Notes: generated by a model not told the origin, from the sequence alone. Numbered from the stretch's first letter, positions 17,370 through 26,673 are shown. The stretch is 64,000 nt of DNA from Bacteroidia bacterium (GCA_030425505.1 JAUIAB010000004.1:62001-126000); one strand, 5' to 3'. Made by a program: numbers and translations.

Positions 17370-17789
17370 ATGGAAAATATAAAAAAGAATTTTGGTTTGG
17401 TTATACTGTCTATTAGCATAATAATAAGTTCAGCAATAATTACAGAGTCTATCACTAATACTTATAAAAACATGAGCTATGGTAAATTCAACGATGGTAT
17501 TCCTCTTAGAGTTGAGCATCAGATGCTTGAAAACTTTGGCAGAGTATCACTTGGTGTAAATACCAATTCCAATGACGTAACTTATAACTCTGATCTTAAA
17601 ATTGGAGAAGGGGAAAATTTTTATATAAAAACTGCTCCCAACAATAAGTTGACTATTATAACAGGTAAGAATATTATCGCCAGATTTTACCATATTGGCA
17701 ACTTGCTAACCTTAGAATATGAAACGGAGCAGGGTAAATTTTTGAAGTTTTTTAATAACCCTACAGAATGGGGAAATAAACTTAAATAA
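17370..17789 (+). CDS. Membrane-anchored hypothetical protein
   Basis: This 139-aa protein starts at the ATG at 17370, preferred over an in-frame TTG at 17346 that overlaps the operator-like repeat. One N-terminal transmembrane segment (about residues 8-26, FGLVILSISIIISSAIIT) is followed by a soluble region outside the cytoplasm rich in Asn and beta-strands. I recognise no family. It ends 8 bp before the cytochrome b5-like gene, so the two are probably co-transcribed. Confidence 0.65.
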   Translation: MENIKKNFGLVILSISIIISSAIITESITNTYKNMSYGKFNDGIPLRVEHQMLENFGRVSLGVNTNSNDVTYNSDLKIGEGENFYIKTAPNNKLTIITGKNIIARFYHIGNLLTLEYETEQGKFLKFFNNPTEWGNKLK

Positions 17790-17797
17790 ACAGATCA

Positions 17798-18028
17798 ATG
17801 CTTACCTACACTAAACAGCAACTAGCTTTAAGAAATGGTAGTGACAAAGAAGAAATATGGTTTGCCTACAAGGGTAAAATTTATGATGTTACAAAATCTA
17901 AGCTATGGAGAAATGGGAAACACTATGAGCACTGGGCAGGTCAAGACTTAACTCAAGAACTTGCTGATGCTCCCCATTCTAAAAGAGTAATAGAGAAATT
18001 TAAAGTTGTGGGACAGTTAATTACATGA
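17798..18028 (+). CDS. Cytochrome b5-like heme/steroid-binding domain protein
   Basis: This 76-aa single-domain protein resembles the Cyt-b5 family: LALRNGSDKEEIWFAYKGKIYDVTKSKLWRNGKHYEHWAGQDLT, then ADAPHSKRVIEKFKVVG. The pattern Wx(A)YxGxIYDVT, then GxHYxHxAGxDLT and a second motif with DAPH, fits small bacterial cytochrome b5-like proteins. Candidate heme or ligand histidines are in the HYEHW and APH segments. It has no anchor or signal peptide, so it is probably cytoplasmic. Its stop codon lies within the first bases of repeat A copy 1. Confidence 0.85.
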   Translation: MLTYTKQQLALRNGSDKEEIWFAYKGKIYDVTKSKLWRNGKHYEHWAGQDLTQELADAPHSKRVIEKFKVVGQLIT

Positions 18029-18116
18029 AACAGACATGTCTGATTTAAAATTGAGACACACAGAGGGATGATTAAGCCGTGTGCTAAACAAATTAGGCAA
18101 GTCACAAATTTTAAAC
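18025..18116 (+). repeat. Dispersed intergenic repeat A, copy 1
   Basis: This roughly 92-bp element is shared with 21697-21791 and 61901-61994, both in minus orientation. It contains the palindrome CAGACATGTCTG, then TTTAAAATTGAGACACAC, ATGATTAAG, a GTGTG partner, and GTCACAAATTTTAAAC. CACAC and GTGTG can form a small stem that covaries with CACAT and ATGTG in copy 3. It starts at the stop codon of the preceding gene. Confidence 0.8.
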
Positions 18117-18214
18117 AGGTGAAGCTTATAGAATTATTTAAAAAGAGACATTTTTGCAAACTTTAAACCAGTAATGTACTATCCTCCTAATAAAAGGAAG
18201 CACAATCAAGAAAT

Positions 18215-19351
18215 ATGGGGTTTTCATTTAAATTAAAACAGAACGATACATTATCTAATGCTAGAACTGGAGAGATCACTACAGATCATGGGAAAATCAA
18301 AACACCCATTTTTATGCCTGTAGGAACTTGCGGAACAGTAAAAGCGGTTCATCAAAGAGAACTAGAAAGTGATATTAAAGCACAAATTATTTTAGGCAAT
18401 ACTTATCACTTATTTCTTAGACCTGGTATTGAGACCTTAGAAAAAGCTGGAGGGCTACATAAGTTTAACGGCTGGCATAAACCTATTTTGACAGATAGTG
18501 GCGGGTATCAGGTTTACTCGCTATCTGCTAAGAGAAAAATATCGGATGAAGGAGTAGAGTTTAGTTCTCATATCGATGGCTCCAAGCACTTTTTCTCCCC
18601 AGAAAAGGCTATTGAAATACAAAGGTGTATTGGAGCAGATATCATTATGGCATTCGATGAGTGCACACCTTATCCCTGTTCTTATGATTATGCTAAAAAT
18701 TCAATGAAGTTAACCCATAACTGGTTGGACAGGTGCTGCAATTACATAGACCAAAACCAAAATAAATATGGTTATTATCAAGCTCTCTTCCCCATTGTTC
18801 AAGGAAGTACTTTTCCTGATCTGAGAAAGCAATCTGCTGATTATATTGCCGAAAAAGAAAGAGATGGTAATGCAATTGGAGGGTTATCTGTTGGAGAACC
18901 TGCTGAAAAACTTTATGAAATGACAGGTTTAGTTTGTAGCCACCTTCCAAAAGAAAAACCAAGATACCTGATGGGAGTTGGCACTCCAGAAAATATACTT
19001 GAGTGCATAGCCCTAGGAGTAGATATGTTTGACTGCGTAATGCCAACAAGAAATGGAAGAAATGGAATGCTATTTACTACTGAAGGAAGTATAAATATCA
19101 AAAATTTAAAATGGAAAGATGATTTCTCCCCTATTGATGCTGGACTAGATAGCTATGTAAGCAATTTTTATTCTAAAGCTTATTTAAGACACCTAATAAC
19201 TTCCAATGAAATTTTAGGCTTACAAATTGCAAGTATTCATAATCTAACATTTTATTTATGGCTTGTGGAATGTGCTAGAAATGAAATTGAAAATGGATCT
19301 TTTGCTTCTTGGAAAGAAAGTATTCTTCCTAAAATTTCTCGAAGACTCTAA
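18215..19351 (+). CDS. tgt: tRNA-guanine(34) transglycosylase
   Basis: Tgt exchanges guanine 34 of GUN anticodons for preQ1 on the way to queuosine. This 378-aa TIM barrel has the family signatures GKIKTPIFMPVGT, LTDSGGYQVYSL and VDMFDCVMPTRNGRNG (catalytic Asp region, about residue 272). The zinc-site segment reads SPIDAGLDSYVSNFYSKAYLRHL. The three Cys ligands of the E. coli type are absent, while the following histidine region is kept. I recall the same loss in other Bacteroidota Tgt proteins. The next queuosine enzyme, QueA, is in the window at 48966-50018. The stop codon forms the start of repeat B copy 2. Confidence 0.97.
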   Translation: MGFSFKLKQNDTLSNARTGEITTDHGKIKTPIFMPVGTCGTVKAVHQRELESDIKAQIILGNTYHLFLRPGIETLEKAGGLHKFNGWHKPILTDSGGYQVYSLSAKRKISDEGVEFSSHIDGSKHFFSPEKAIEIQRCIGADIIMAFDECTPYPCSYDYAKNSMKLTHNWLDRCCNYIDQNQNKYGYYQALFPIVQGSTFPDLRKQSADYIAEKERDGNAIGGLSVGEPAEKLYEMTGLVCSHLPKEKPRYLMGVGTPENILECIALGVDMFDCVMPTRNGRNGMLFTTEGSINIKNLKWKDDFSPIDAGLDSYVSNFYSKAYLRHLITSNEILGLQIASIHNLTFYLWLVECARNEIENGSFASWKESILPKISRRL

Positions 19352-19566
19352 CTCGAATAATTCGGGACTTAATTCAATGGTAACGGATAACTCACTAATT
19401 ACAAAGTAATTGATTTTGCAAGATTTGGGTTAATTGATATCCAAACTTGGAGAATGAAATACCGTGCGGTTCAAAAAAACAAGCATTTGAAAATCAATTA
19501 CTTGATCAAAAACAAACGATCTACTTATGAATAACACAGGCTAACACTATCTTAAATCAATGAAAT
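19349..19566 (+). repeat. Dispersed intergenic repeat B, copy 2
   Basis: This is the homologue of 2102-2325. It begins TAACTCGAATAATTCGGGAC, where TAA is the tgt stop codon. The shared core includes ATTACAAAGTAATT and ends around TATGAATAACACAGGCTAA. It fills most of the 310-bp gap between tgt and the dehydrogenase gene; no ORF was seen in it. Confidence 0.75.
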
Positions 19567-19661
19567 ACTACTATAAAGCTTGTTTGCAAGCATTTGAAAA
19601 TAAATATTTTAAGGTTAGATTAGCATCATAAATGATAATAACCATAATATAGCTTTCCCAG

Positions 19662-20936
19662 ATGGCATATATAGAACCTGCTCCAATAAAAGACAAAGAA
19701 AATCCGTTCGAATCTATGATGTTTCGGTTTCATGCTGCAGCCGAAATTTTAGGTCTGGATGATGAGACATACGAAGTATTAAAAAGCCCTTCAAAACAGA
19801 TAATAGTAAACCTTCCCATTACCATGGATGATGGTAAGAAAGTAGTTTTTGAAGGATATAGAGTTATCCACTCTGATACACTTGGCCCTTCTAAAGGTGG
19901 GATAAGGTACGATATGGGAGTAACTCTGGATGAAGTAAAAGCTTTGGCAGCATGGATGACATGGAAGTGTGCTGTAGTTGACATTCCCTATGGTGGTGCA
20001 AAAGGAGGTATACGATGCAATCCTCGAGAAATGTCAAGAGGTGAATTAGAAAGACTTACTCGTGCTTATACAGGTGCGATGTATGACACTTTTGGACCAG
20101 ATCAAGATATCCCTGCTCCTGATATGGGAACTGGCCCACAAGAAATGGCCTGGCTAATGGATGAATACTCTAAAGCACATGGTAAAACGATCAATGGAGT
20201 AGTTACTGGCAAGCCACTTGTTTTAGGAGGTTCATTAGGTAGGGTTGAAGCTACTGGAAGAGGGGTTATGGTAAGTGCATTAGTCGCTATGGAAAAGTTA
20301 AAAATGAACCCTGCACACTCTACTTGTGCTGTTCAGGGATTTGGTAACGTTGGCAACCATGCAGCTGTTTTATTAGAAGACAGAGGGTTAAAAATACTTG
20401 GTATAAGCGATCATACAGGTGCTTACTGGAACGATAATGGTATTGACATTAGAAAAGCTATACGATACAGAGAAGCTAATAATTTTACTTTAGAAGGTTT
20501 TGATGGAGGAGAGAAAATATCTAATGAAGAGCTCCTTATTAGTGAAGTAGATGTACTAGTTCCAGCTGCTAAAGAAGATGTAATTACCATTGAGAATGCT
20601 GAGAAAATAAAAGCTAAACTCATTGTAGAAGGAGCAAATGGCCCTACCTCAGCTAATGCCGATAAGATAATTTATGAAAAAGGCATACAGGTTGTGCCTG
20701 ATATTTTAGCAAATGCTGGTGGTGTAACTGTTTCTTATTTTGAGTGGGTACAAAACCGACTTGGTTATAAATGGACAAGAGAAAGAGTTAACAGAAGAAG
20801 TGATAGAATTTTAAAAGAAGCTTTTGAAAAGGTATTCCAAGCAACAATTGACTACAATGTCTCTATGAGAATAGCTTCTTATATTGTAGCTATAAGAAAG
20901 GTAGCAGATACCTACAACTTAAGAGGCTGTTATTAG
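19662..20936 (+). CDS. Glu/Leu/Phe/Val dehydrogenase (glutamate dehydrogenase-like)
   Basis: This 424-aa NAD(P)-linked amino acid dehydrogenase has the dimerisation/substrate domain with GPSKGGIRYD and the catalytic-lysine motif PYGGAKGGI (about residues 108-116). The Rossmann domain follows, with the glycine-rich VQGFGNVGNHAA, and the C-terminus has VVPDILANAGGVTVSYFEWVQN. The length and motifs fit hexameric glutamate dehydrogenase of the roughly 420-aa class. Cofactor preference cannot be settled from the motif alone. It is monocistronic between repeat B copy 2 and a convergent TSUP gene. Confidence 0.93.
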   Translation: MAYIEPAPIKDKENPFESMMFRFHAAAEILGLDDETYEVLKSPSKQIIVNLPITMDDGKKVVFEGYRVIHSDTLGPSKGGIRYDMGVTLDEVKALAAWMTWKCAVVDIPYGGAKGGIRCNPREMSRGELERLTRAYTGAMYDTFGPDQDIPAPDMGTGPQEMAWLMDEYSKAHGKTINGVVTGKPLVLGGSLGRVEATGRGVMVSALVAMEKLKMNPAHSTCAVQGFGNVGNHAAVLLEDRGLKILGISDHTGAYWNDNGIDIRKAIRYREANNFTLEGFDGGEKISNEELLISEVDVLVPAAKEDVITIENAEKIKAKLIVEGANGPTSANADKIIYEKGIQVVPDILANAGGVTVSYFEWVQNRLGYKWTRERVNRRSDRILKEAFEKVFQATIDYNVSMRIASYIVAIRKVADTYNLRGCY

Positions 20937-20956
20937 GAGCTGGCAATGAAGAGTGC

Positions 20957-21682
20957 TTATATATCTAAACCTTTAAATACTAAAATAGCTCCAATAAGTA
21001 AGAGGAGACCTTTATTAAGGAATACATGTTTTTGTGTAGATAGCTTATTCAACACTTTTTTCCCTATGATAGTAGCTAATGCTGAAACTATTCCTAATAT
21101 TAATAATTCTGGAAGGATGTCTATGTAATTAAACTGTATTGCAGAAGAAAAAACAATTACCCTGGCAATGTGAGTTAGCATCTGGCACATAGACTTTGTA
21201 CCTATCATTCTTTCTTTTGTCAAATTATTGAGCATAAAGAAACTAGCAGTTATTGGACCAGTCACCCCTATTATCATCCCTAAAAAAGAAGAAACAAAGC
21301 CCAAAAGAACAAACCTTATACCTCTTTTGCTACTACGCTTAACTTTTGGAATAAATACACTGGCTATCAAAGAACTTCCTACAAGGATAGATAATACATT
21401 AGATGAAAAATACCCATAAAGTAAGCTCCCAAAGTAAACTCCCGGAATTATCAGTATAGAAAAAAGACCTACAACCTTCCACTCAATATGCTTGAGAAAA
21501 ACACTAATCCTGGATACATTGCTAATGAGCTGTACAGCACTATGTATTGCGACCGTATCTTTTGCTGAGTAAAAAAAGTTTAATCCAAGAAAAAGGATAG
21601 CACCACCTGCAAGTCCAAAAATTGCCGCTACCAAGGCTGCAGTAAAAGCAACCGCAGAAAGTGCTATAATGGAAGGATTCAA
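20957..21682 (-). CDS. TSUP-family (TauE/SafE) membrane transporter
   Basis: This 241-aa integral membrane protein has seven to eight hydrophobic segments. It shows the duplicated TauE/SafE arrangement: AAIFGLAGGAILFLGL in the first half and GMIIGVTGPITASFFML in the second. Family members export or take up sulfite, sulfoacetate or similar organic anions. No sulfur-metabolism gene is adjacent, so the substrate is unknown. Its upstream region is repeat A copy 2. Confidence 0.88.
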   Translation of the reverse strand: MNPSIIALSAVAFTAALVAAIFGLAGGAILFLGLNFFYSAKDTVAIHSAVQLISNVSRISVFLKHIEWKVVGLFSILIIPGVYFGSLLYGYFSSNVLSILVGSSLIASVFIPKVKRSSKRGIRFVLLGFVSSFLGMIIGVTGPITASFFMLNNLTKERMIGTKSMCQMLTHIARVIVFSSAIQFNYIDILPELLILGIVSALATIIGKKVLNKLSTQKHVFLNKGLLLLIGAILVFKGLDI

Positions 21683-21696
21683 GGCTTATTTTAAGT

Positions 21697-21791
21697 GTTT
21701 AAAACTTGTGACCGGCCTAGTTTGTTTGGTACATATCTTAATCATTGCTTCGTGTGTGACTCAATTTTAAATTAGACATAGTCTATTTCAT
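21697..21791 (-). repeat. Dispersed intergenic repeat A, copy 2
   Basis: On the minus strand it reads ATGAAATAGACTATGTCTAA, TTTAAAATTGAGTCACACAC, ATGATTAAG and GTCACAAGTTTTAAAC. The TAG stop codon of the DUF2252 gene lies within its first bases. It fills the gap between that gene and the TSUP gene. The stem seen in copies 1 and 3 is weaker here. Confidence 0.8.
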
Positions 21792-22865
21792 TTTTTTTAG
21801 TGCTTTTTCGAAATCTTTTCGAAGTTTTTTATTCATCTGATGACTAATATCTACTAATCTATCAAAGTTTTTTTGGAGATGTTTTTCTAACTCTTTAGGC
21901 TGAAAGTCATTGCGAAGACTTATTCTATGTCCTCTACCAAGCTGTGAACCTACAGAGAATGCCATATCTACTTGCTCAAGTTCTGAAAGCTCAGATTTAA
22001 TTTTTCCTGACTTGATCGGAATTTCTCGCCCCCAATATTCCTCCCCATCTACTATAGAAAAGCCTAACTTTTGCTCCAGCCCAGGAGCATACACTTTAGA
22101 TGCTTCTATCATCCTTACCGCATGGTTTTTATAAGGATTGTAATAAAAATCATTGTCCTGATCTTTATATACAGATTTTATTTCAATAAAAACCTTTTTG
22201 TCTTTTTTTAGATGACTCAACAATACCAAATATCTCAGGTTTCCAAAAGTTCCCGTTGCTGTACCTGCTTCTTCAATTTTATATTTAGATGAATAGTCTT
22301 TTAAACCCCTGCTTTTAAAATAACTTTTCACAAGTTTTAGAAGAAAGGGATCTGTTGTAGGAATACTTCCCTTTCTAAGTCTTTTAGTCCATTTAATATT
22401 TGCTTCGAGATATTTTTCTACCGACTCAAACCAAACTTTATATTCTGCTCTGGCATGTGAGCTTATTATTTCTTTATATGGCTTTTCTGGATTCGAAAAA
22501 CCTCTGTTGTATCCTTCCAAGAAAAAGGATAAAACTGTTTTGCTCAAAAAGCTTTCTTTGGCATTAGAAGATTTTAACGCTAATGACCCTAAAAAACGAA
22601 CGATATCCCAAGCATATCCACCCATTCTGGATCGGTCAAAGTCTACCATTCCAGCACCCTGGTCGCTAATTACAAAATTCTCAATATGAGGATTTCCATG
22701 TACCAACACCACAGGCATATTGCTGTGGTCTATTTCATTTATGAATTTACCCTGATACTTAATGCAAGACCTCCTAAAGAAAAAGAAAAAGCCTCTTTCC
22801 GTGTCTAACTTATCTTCTATTGTCTTTAAGATATCTACATCTTTGATCATACCTTTATTTGCCAT
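21783..22865 (-). CDS. DUF2252 family protein (protein kinase-like/phosphotransferase fold)
   Basis: This 360-aa protein has motifs that resemble the catalytic loop of aminoglycoside-phosphotransferase-type kinases, which DUF2252 shares: VVLVHGNPHIENFVI (HGNxHxxN) and GAGMVDFDRSRMGGYAWDIVRFLGS (DFD). The rest matches the family's length. The natural substrate is unknown to me. It is transcribed alone and ends in repeat A copy 2. Confidence 0.82.
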   Translation of the reverse strand: MANKGMIKDVDILKTIEDKLDTERGFFFFFRRSCIKYQGKFINEIDHSNMPVVLVHGNPHIENFVISDQGAGMVDFDRSRMGGYAWDIVRFLGSLALKSSNAKESFLSKTVLSFFLEGYNRGFSNPEKPYKEIISSHARAEYKVWFESVEKYLEANIKWTKRLRKGSIPTTDPFLLKLVKSYFKSRGLKDYSSKYKIEEAGTATGTFGNLRYLVLLSHLKKDKKVFIEIKSVYKDQDNDFYYNPYKNHAVRMIEASKVYAPGLEQKLGFSIVDGEEYWGREIPIKSGKIKSELSELEQVDMAFSVGSQLGRGHRISLRNDFQPKELEKHLQKNFDRLVDISHQMNKKLRKDFEKALKKMK

Positions 22866-23068
22866 ATCGCTGCAATAATTTAATGCAAAATTAACGATTT
22901 ATTAATATTAAACCTAACTCTAAAGTTTTTACCCCACTGACAAGGTTTAACAAATTCTGTACTTGATAAATATCGCACCTACAAATCGTTTGTTTTCACA
23001 GAATGCTGCAATTCAAAAATAAACTGTAATTTCACTGTTAAGTAGTTCAAAATAGTAATCGATTAGAT

Positions 23069-23692
23069 ATGATATCCATAACAGATACTTTAGAAAATGA
23101 AAAAGTTAGACAAACCTGGAAAGATTTTGCAGCAGAGGTAAGAGGTACTTTTACAGAAGGGAACATGGGATACGACTCTGTAAGTGTACAACACAAAAAC
23201 TGGACAATTTTCATAGGAAAAACTATTATTCAAGCTGGAGATGTTGCTAAACCAGTTACCTATGTTATGGTTTACATTAATGAAAGAAATAATTTCAAAT
23301 TTGAAATTGCGAAAAAGGATTTCATATCTGGGATAGTTCAGTTTTTCAATAATCTTGGAGGAAATAAAAGCATTAAGCTAAATGACCCTGCATTTGATAA
23401 GAAATACTACCTGAGAGGAAATGATATAACCAAAATAGAACAAATATTTAGAGATAGAAGTGTTTCTCAGCTGATTACAAAAATTCCAGGGTCTTTTGAA
23501 ATGTCAATTAGAGGAGTAGACAAGCTCACAGCTATGATGGCTTCTAAAACCAACACTGAGTTAAAAAAGTACATTTATTTTACTCAGTCAGGAATAATAG
23601 AAGACAAAGAATATATGAAGCAACTTTTTGCATTTATAATGGCTCTATTAAACAAGATGGAAGAAGTTGGGGTAATTGATAGCAACTCATAA
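23069..23692 (+). CDS. Cytoplasmic hypothetical protein
   Basis: This 207-aa soluble protein lacks a signal peptide or membrane segment. The N-terminal two thirds appear mixed alpha/beta (VRQTWKDFAAEVRGTF, HKNWTIFIGKTIIQ, VTYVMVYINERNNFKFEI). The C-terminal third is helical (YMKQLFAFIMALLNKMEEV). I cannot place it in a family with confidence. It is divergent from the DUF2252 gene and convergent with the sodium:alanine symporter gene. Confidence 0.65.
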   Translation: MISITDTLENEKVRQTWKDFAAEVRGTFTEGNMGYDSVSVQHKNWTIFIGKTIIQAGDVAKPVTYVMVYINERNNFKFEIAKKDFISGIVQFFNNLGGNKSIKLNDPAFDKKYYLRGNDITKIEQIFRDRSVSQLITKIPGSFEMSIRGVDKLTAMMASKTNTELKKYIYFTQSGIIEDKEYMKQLFAFIMALLNKMEEVGVIDSNS

Positions 23693-23712
23693 ATTTTCAC
23701 TGCTTCCAAACT

Positions 23713-25086
23713 CTATTGGAGTCCAAAACTCCTATTCTTTAATTTATTAAAGTACTTTTTTGATTCTTCCCTAACTTTGGGAGCCAGTATTAGTGTGGAG
23801 ATCATGGTTGGAAATGCCATAACTGCATACATACCATCGATAAAATTAATTGCTACTTTGATAGTGATGACAGCTCCAACATAAAGAGTTAATATATAAA
23901 ACAACTTATATAGCTTAACGTATCTATTTCCAAATAAAAACGAGAAGCACTTTTCGCCATAGTAGGAGATGGAAAAAATAGTGCTTAATGAAAAGCTAAA
24001 AATGCATATCAGAATAATAATTAACCCTATTTGAGAAAAAGTAGTCTCAAAAGCAGTAATTGTAATTATTGCGCCTTTAATAGTATTGGTAGAGTTCCAT
24101 GAGTCTGTTACTAATATTGCTAAAGCTGTCATCGTGCAAACCAACAGAGTATCAATAGCAGGACCAAGCATGGCAACTAAACCCTCTTTGATAGGTTCAT
24201 CTGTTTTAGTATCCCCATGAATCATCGGGGCAGTTCCTATACCTGCCTCATTAGAAAAGGCAGCTCTCTTCGCTCCTATTATTATGAGAGAGCCAAGTGC
24301 CCCTCCTAAAACAGACTTAGCAGTAAAGGCATCTATAAAAATCAGCTCGATACTTTCTGCCAACTTATCTGCATGCAATACGAGAATAGCTAAAACAGAA
24401 ATAGTATAAAGTATTACCATGAATGGAACTAACTTCTCGTTTACTCTAACTATTCTTTTTAGCCCACCAAGTATTACAACCCCTCCAGTAATCATGATAA
24501 GCAGACCACAAATAACTTTAAGGTTGGTCGGCAAAACGGAAGTACCAGCTCCATATACATCTACAATAACCTCAGTCAACTGATTTGCTTGGAATAAGGA
24601 TAAGCAACCAAACATGCCAGCAAAAGCAAATAGACTAGCCATAGGCTTCCAAGAAGACCCCAATCCATTTACTATCACATACATAGGTCCTCCAACAGTC
24701 TCTTCTTCACTACCTTTTCTATACATTACCGCGAGAGAGCAGGTAAAAAACTTTGTAATCATACCCACAAATGCACTTACCCACATCCAAAAAATAGCTC
24801 CAGGTCCTCCTGTAGTTATCGCAATGGCCACACCACTAATATTTCCCATTCCCACTGTTCCTGCAATTGCGCTTGTCAAAGCCTGAAAATGAGTAATCTT
24901 TCCAGTGCTATCTTCACTTTCCTTTCTACTAAAAAGAATACCCAAAGCATGCTTTAGATAAAGAAAGGGCTGAAACCTAATGTATAAAAGAAGGAACAAA
25001 CCACCTCCTATCAACAATACCAGCAAGGGAGTACCCCACAGAAAACTAGAAAACCTACCAGATAACTCTTCTATAGAAAATTTCAA
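23713..25086 (-). CDS. Sodium:alanine/glycine symporter (AGCS family)
   Basis: This 457-aa inner-membrane transporter has 10-11 hydrophobic segments. Family motifs are HFQALTSAIAGTVGMGNISGVAIAI near the N-terminus and AFSNEAGIGTAPMIHG in the middle, both typical of AlsT/DagA carriers that take up alanine or glycine with sodium. It is transcribed alone. The substrate is inferred from the family. Confidence 0.93.
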   Translation of the reverse strand: MKFSIEELSGRFSSFLWGTPLLVLLIGGGLFLLLYIRFQPFLYLKHALGILFSRKESEDSTGKITHFQALTSAIAGTVGMGNISGVAIAITTGGPGAIFWMWVSAFVGMITKFFTCSLAVMYRKGSEEETVGGPMYVIVNGLGSSWKPMASLFAFAGMFGCLSLFQANQLTEVIVDVYGAGTSVLPTNLKVICGLLIMITGGVVILGGLKRIVRVNEKLVPFMVILYTISVLAILVLHADKLAESIELIFIDAFTAKSVLGGALGSLIIIGAKRAAFSNEAGIGTAPMIHGDTKTDEPIKEGLVAMLGPAIDTLLVCTMTALAILVTDSWNSTNTIKGAIITITAFETTFSQIGLIIILICIFSFSLSTIFSISYYGEKCFSFLFGNRYVKLYKLFYILTLYVGAVITIKVAINFIDGMYAVMAFPTMISTLILAPKVREESKKYFNKLKNRSFGLQ

Positions 25087-25141
25087 GATATTCTTTGATA
25101 AAAATCATACTAAATTAACTAAACTACACTTATCAAGAAAC

Positions 25142-25750
25142 CTAAGCTAAATCTGGGAAAAACATTAAATCTTCCTTATGATCAACATCTCCCAATGGTG
25201 GTAAAAGGTAAAAAAACTTTTTGTGTTCTTCTATTTTAGAAATGGTATTTGCACAGACAGAATTAGTACTCCACTGTATCCCTTCAAATAAAAAATTCAT
25301 CTTCGCATTCATGCCTAGAAGATAATAACCCCCATCGTATGTTGGACCAATAACTATCTCTCTATCATCTAAACTTAAGAGTTCAAATCCATCCATTATT
25401 GTTTTCACTCCAATCTTTGGACAATCACTCCCAATAATCTGGATATTTTCATAACCTTTATTAAAAAGATCTAAAAAAGCATTCTTCATTCTTTCTCCCA
25501 AGTCTTTACCTCTTTGATTTCTTTTATTAAACCTTTCACTATCCCATATGTCGTTTTCATTTATTTCAGAGTGATAATAAATGAAAACATCACTTTTTAC
25601 CTTCAAGGATACTTCTTTAGTAATTTGAAGAAGCTTTTTATATATCCTTTTTGCTTTTGCTGTACCAATACCTTTTGCTAACCTTGTCTTTACCTGATCT
25701 CTATCAGGGTCTTTCACAAAAACAATAAGCGCATTTTTACTATTTAGCAT
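25142..25750 (-). CDS. DUF2064/TIGR04282 nucleotidyl- or glycosyltransferase-like protein
   Basis: This 202-aa protein has the fold of GT-A nucleotide-sugar enzymes: ALIVFVKDPDRDQVKTRLAKGIGTAKA, IIGSDCPKIGVKTI and IGPTYDGGYYLLGM. These match TIGR04282, named for an arsenosugar-synthesis glycosyltransferase and also called DUF2064. No arsenic or sugar-synthesis gene is adjacent, so the specific reaction is unknown. It lies upstream of the symporter gene on the same strand, 55 bp away. Confidence 0.85.
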   Translation of the reverse strand: MLNSKNALIVFVKDPDRDQVKTRLAKGIGTAKAKRIYKKLLQITKEVSLKVKSDVFIYYHSEINENDIWDSERFNKRNQRGKDLGERMKNAFLDLFNKGYENIQIIGSDCPKIGVKTIMDGFELLSLDDREIVIGPTYDGGYYLLGMNAKMNFLFEGIQWSTNSVCANTISKIEEHKKFFYLLPPLGDVDHKEDLMFFPDLA

Positions 25751-25816
25751 TTGAAAAAGGTTTCGTTAGTTTTACAAAAAAATACTTTTTTTCTTAGAAG
25801 ATATATTATTTAATTA

Positions 25817-26602
25817 ATGATAGGTTTTAATTTCACACAAGTAGTAAAATCACTGCTAATCATCAATGTTTCTGTTTACATCTTAGAGCTTGTACTTTCT
25901 ATTAAGCTAAGTGGTTTTTTGGGCTTATGGAGTTATTCTTCTCCTAACTTCATGATTCATCAAACCATTACGTATATGTTTGTGCATGCTGACTTTTGGC
26001 ATCTCTTTAGCAATATGATAGGTTTGATTGTATTTGGCCCAATGCTAGAACAGGTTTTTGGACAAAAACGATTTCTTTTATTTTATATGATTGCTGGAGT
26101 TGGAGCAGGCTTAATATATAATATTGTTTACTACTTTCAGCTTTATGGCTTAGACTCTGCGGTAGAAGCATACATAGCAAACCCAAACCCTGACCAACTA
26201 GTGCAATTTTTTGCTGAGTATGTATCTAACATTAGTCCTAGTGAGTATCAATTTGTTAACACTTCCTTTCCAGAAAATTCAAGTAATCCATTTTTCATAA
26301 ATAAAAGCATTGAGTTGGTAGAAAGTGTGCGAAGTAAAGTTGCTACTGGTGTTCCAATGATAGGTGCTTCAGGAGCAGTATTTGCTATTATAACTGCATT
26401 TGGACTACTATTTCCAAACTTACAGCTAATGCTATTATTTCCTCCAATACCTATCAAGGCTAAATATATAGTCATTTTCTACGGAGCCTATTCTATTTAC
26501 TCGCTGATACAAGATAGAGCAGGAGACAATGTGGCACATCTTGCACATATTGGAGGTATGATCTTTGGCTTTTTGTTGGTTAAATTTTGGAAACCGAAAT
26601 AA
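25817..26602 (+). CDS. Rhomboid-family intramembrane serine protease (first of a pair)
   Basis: This 261-aa membrane protein has about six transmembrane segments. The active-site serine motif is GASGAVFAI (about residues 183-191) and the catalytic histidine is in LAHIGGMIFG. The HADFWHLFSNMIGL motif is the conserved loop after the first transmembrane segment. Rhomboids cut membrane proteins within the bilayer. A second rhomboid gene follows 71 bp downstream, an arrangement common in Bacteroidota. Confidence 0.93.
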   Translation: MIGFNFTQVVKSLLIINVSVYILELVLSIKLSGFLGLWSYSSPNFMIHQTITYMFVHADFWHLFSNMIGLIVFGPMLEQVFGQKRFLLFYMIAGVGAGLIYNIVYYFQLYGLDSAVEAYIANPNPDQLVQFFAEYVSNISPSEYQFVNTSFPENSSNPFFINKSIELVESVRSKVATGVPMIGASGAVFAIITAFGLLFPNLQLMLLFPPIPIKAKYIVIFYGAYSIYSLIQDRAGDNVAHLAHIGGMIFGFLLVKFWKPK

Positions 26603-26673
26603 GGGTTTTAGAAAACTTAAAAAACATTGTACTTGTTATGTACTAAATTAGAGTTTATAAGAACATTAATTAG

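Noticed and set aside
20946-21128. 60-codon plus-strand frame antisense to the TSUP gene
   Set aside because: It lies fully inside a well-supported transporter gene and shows no family pattern.
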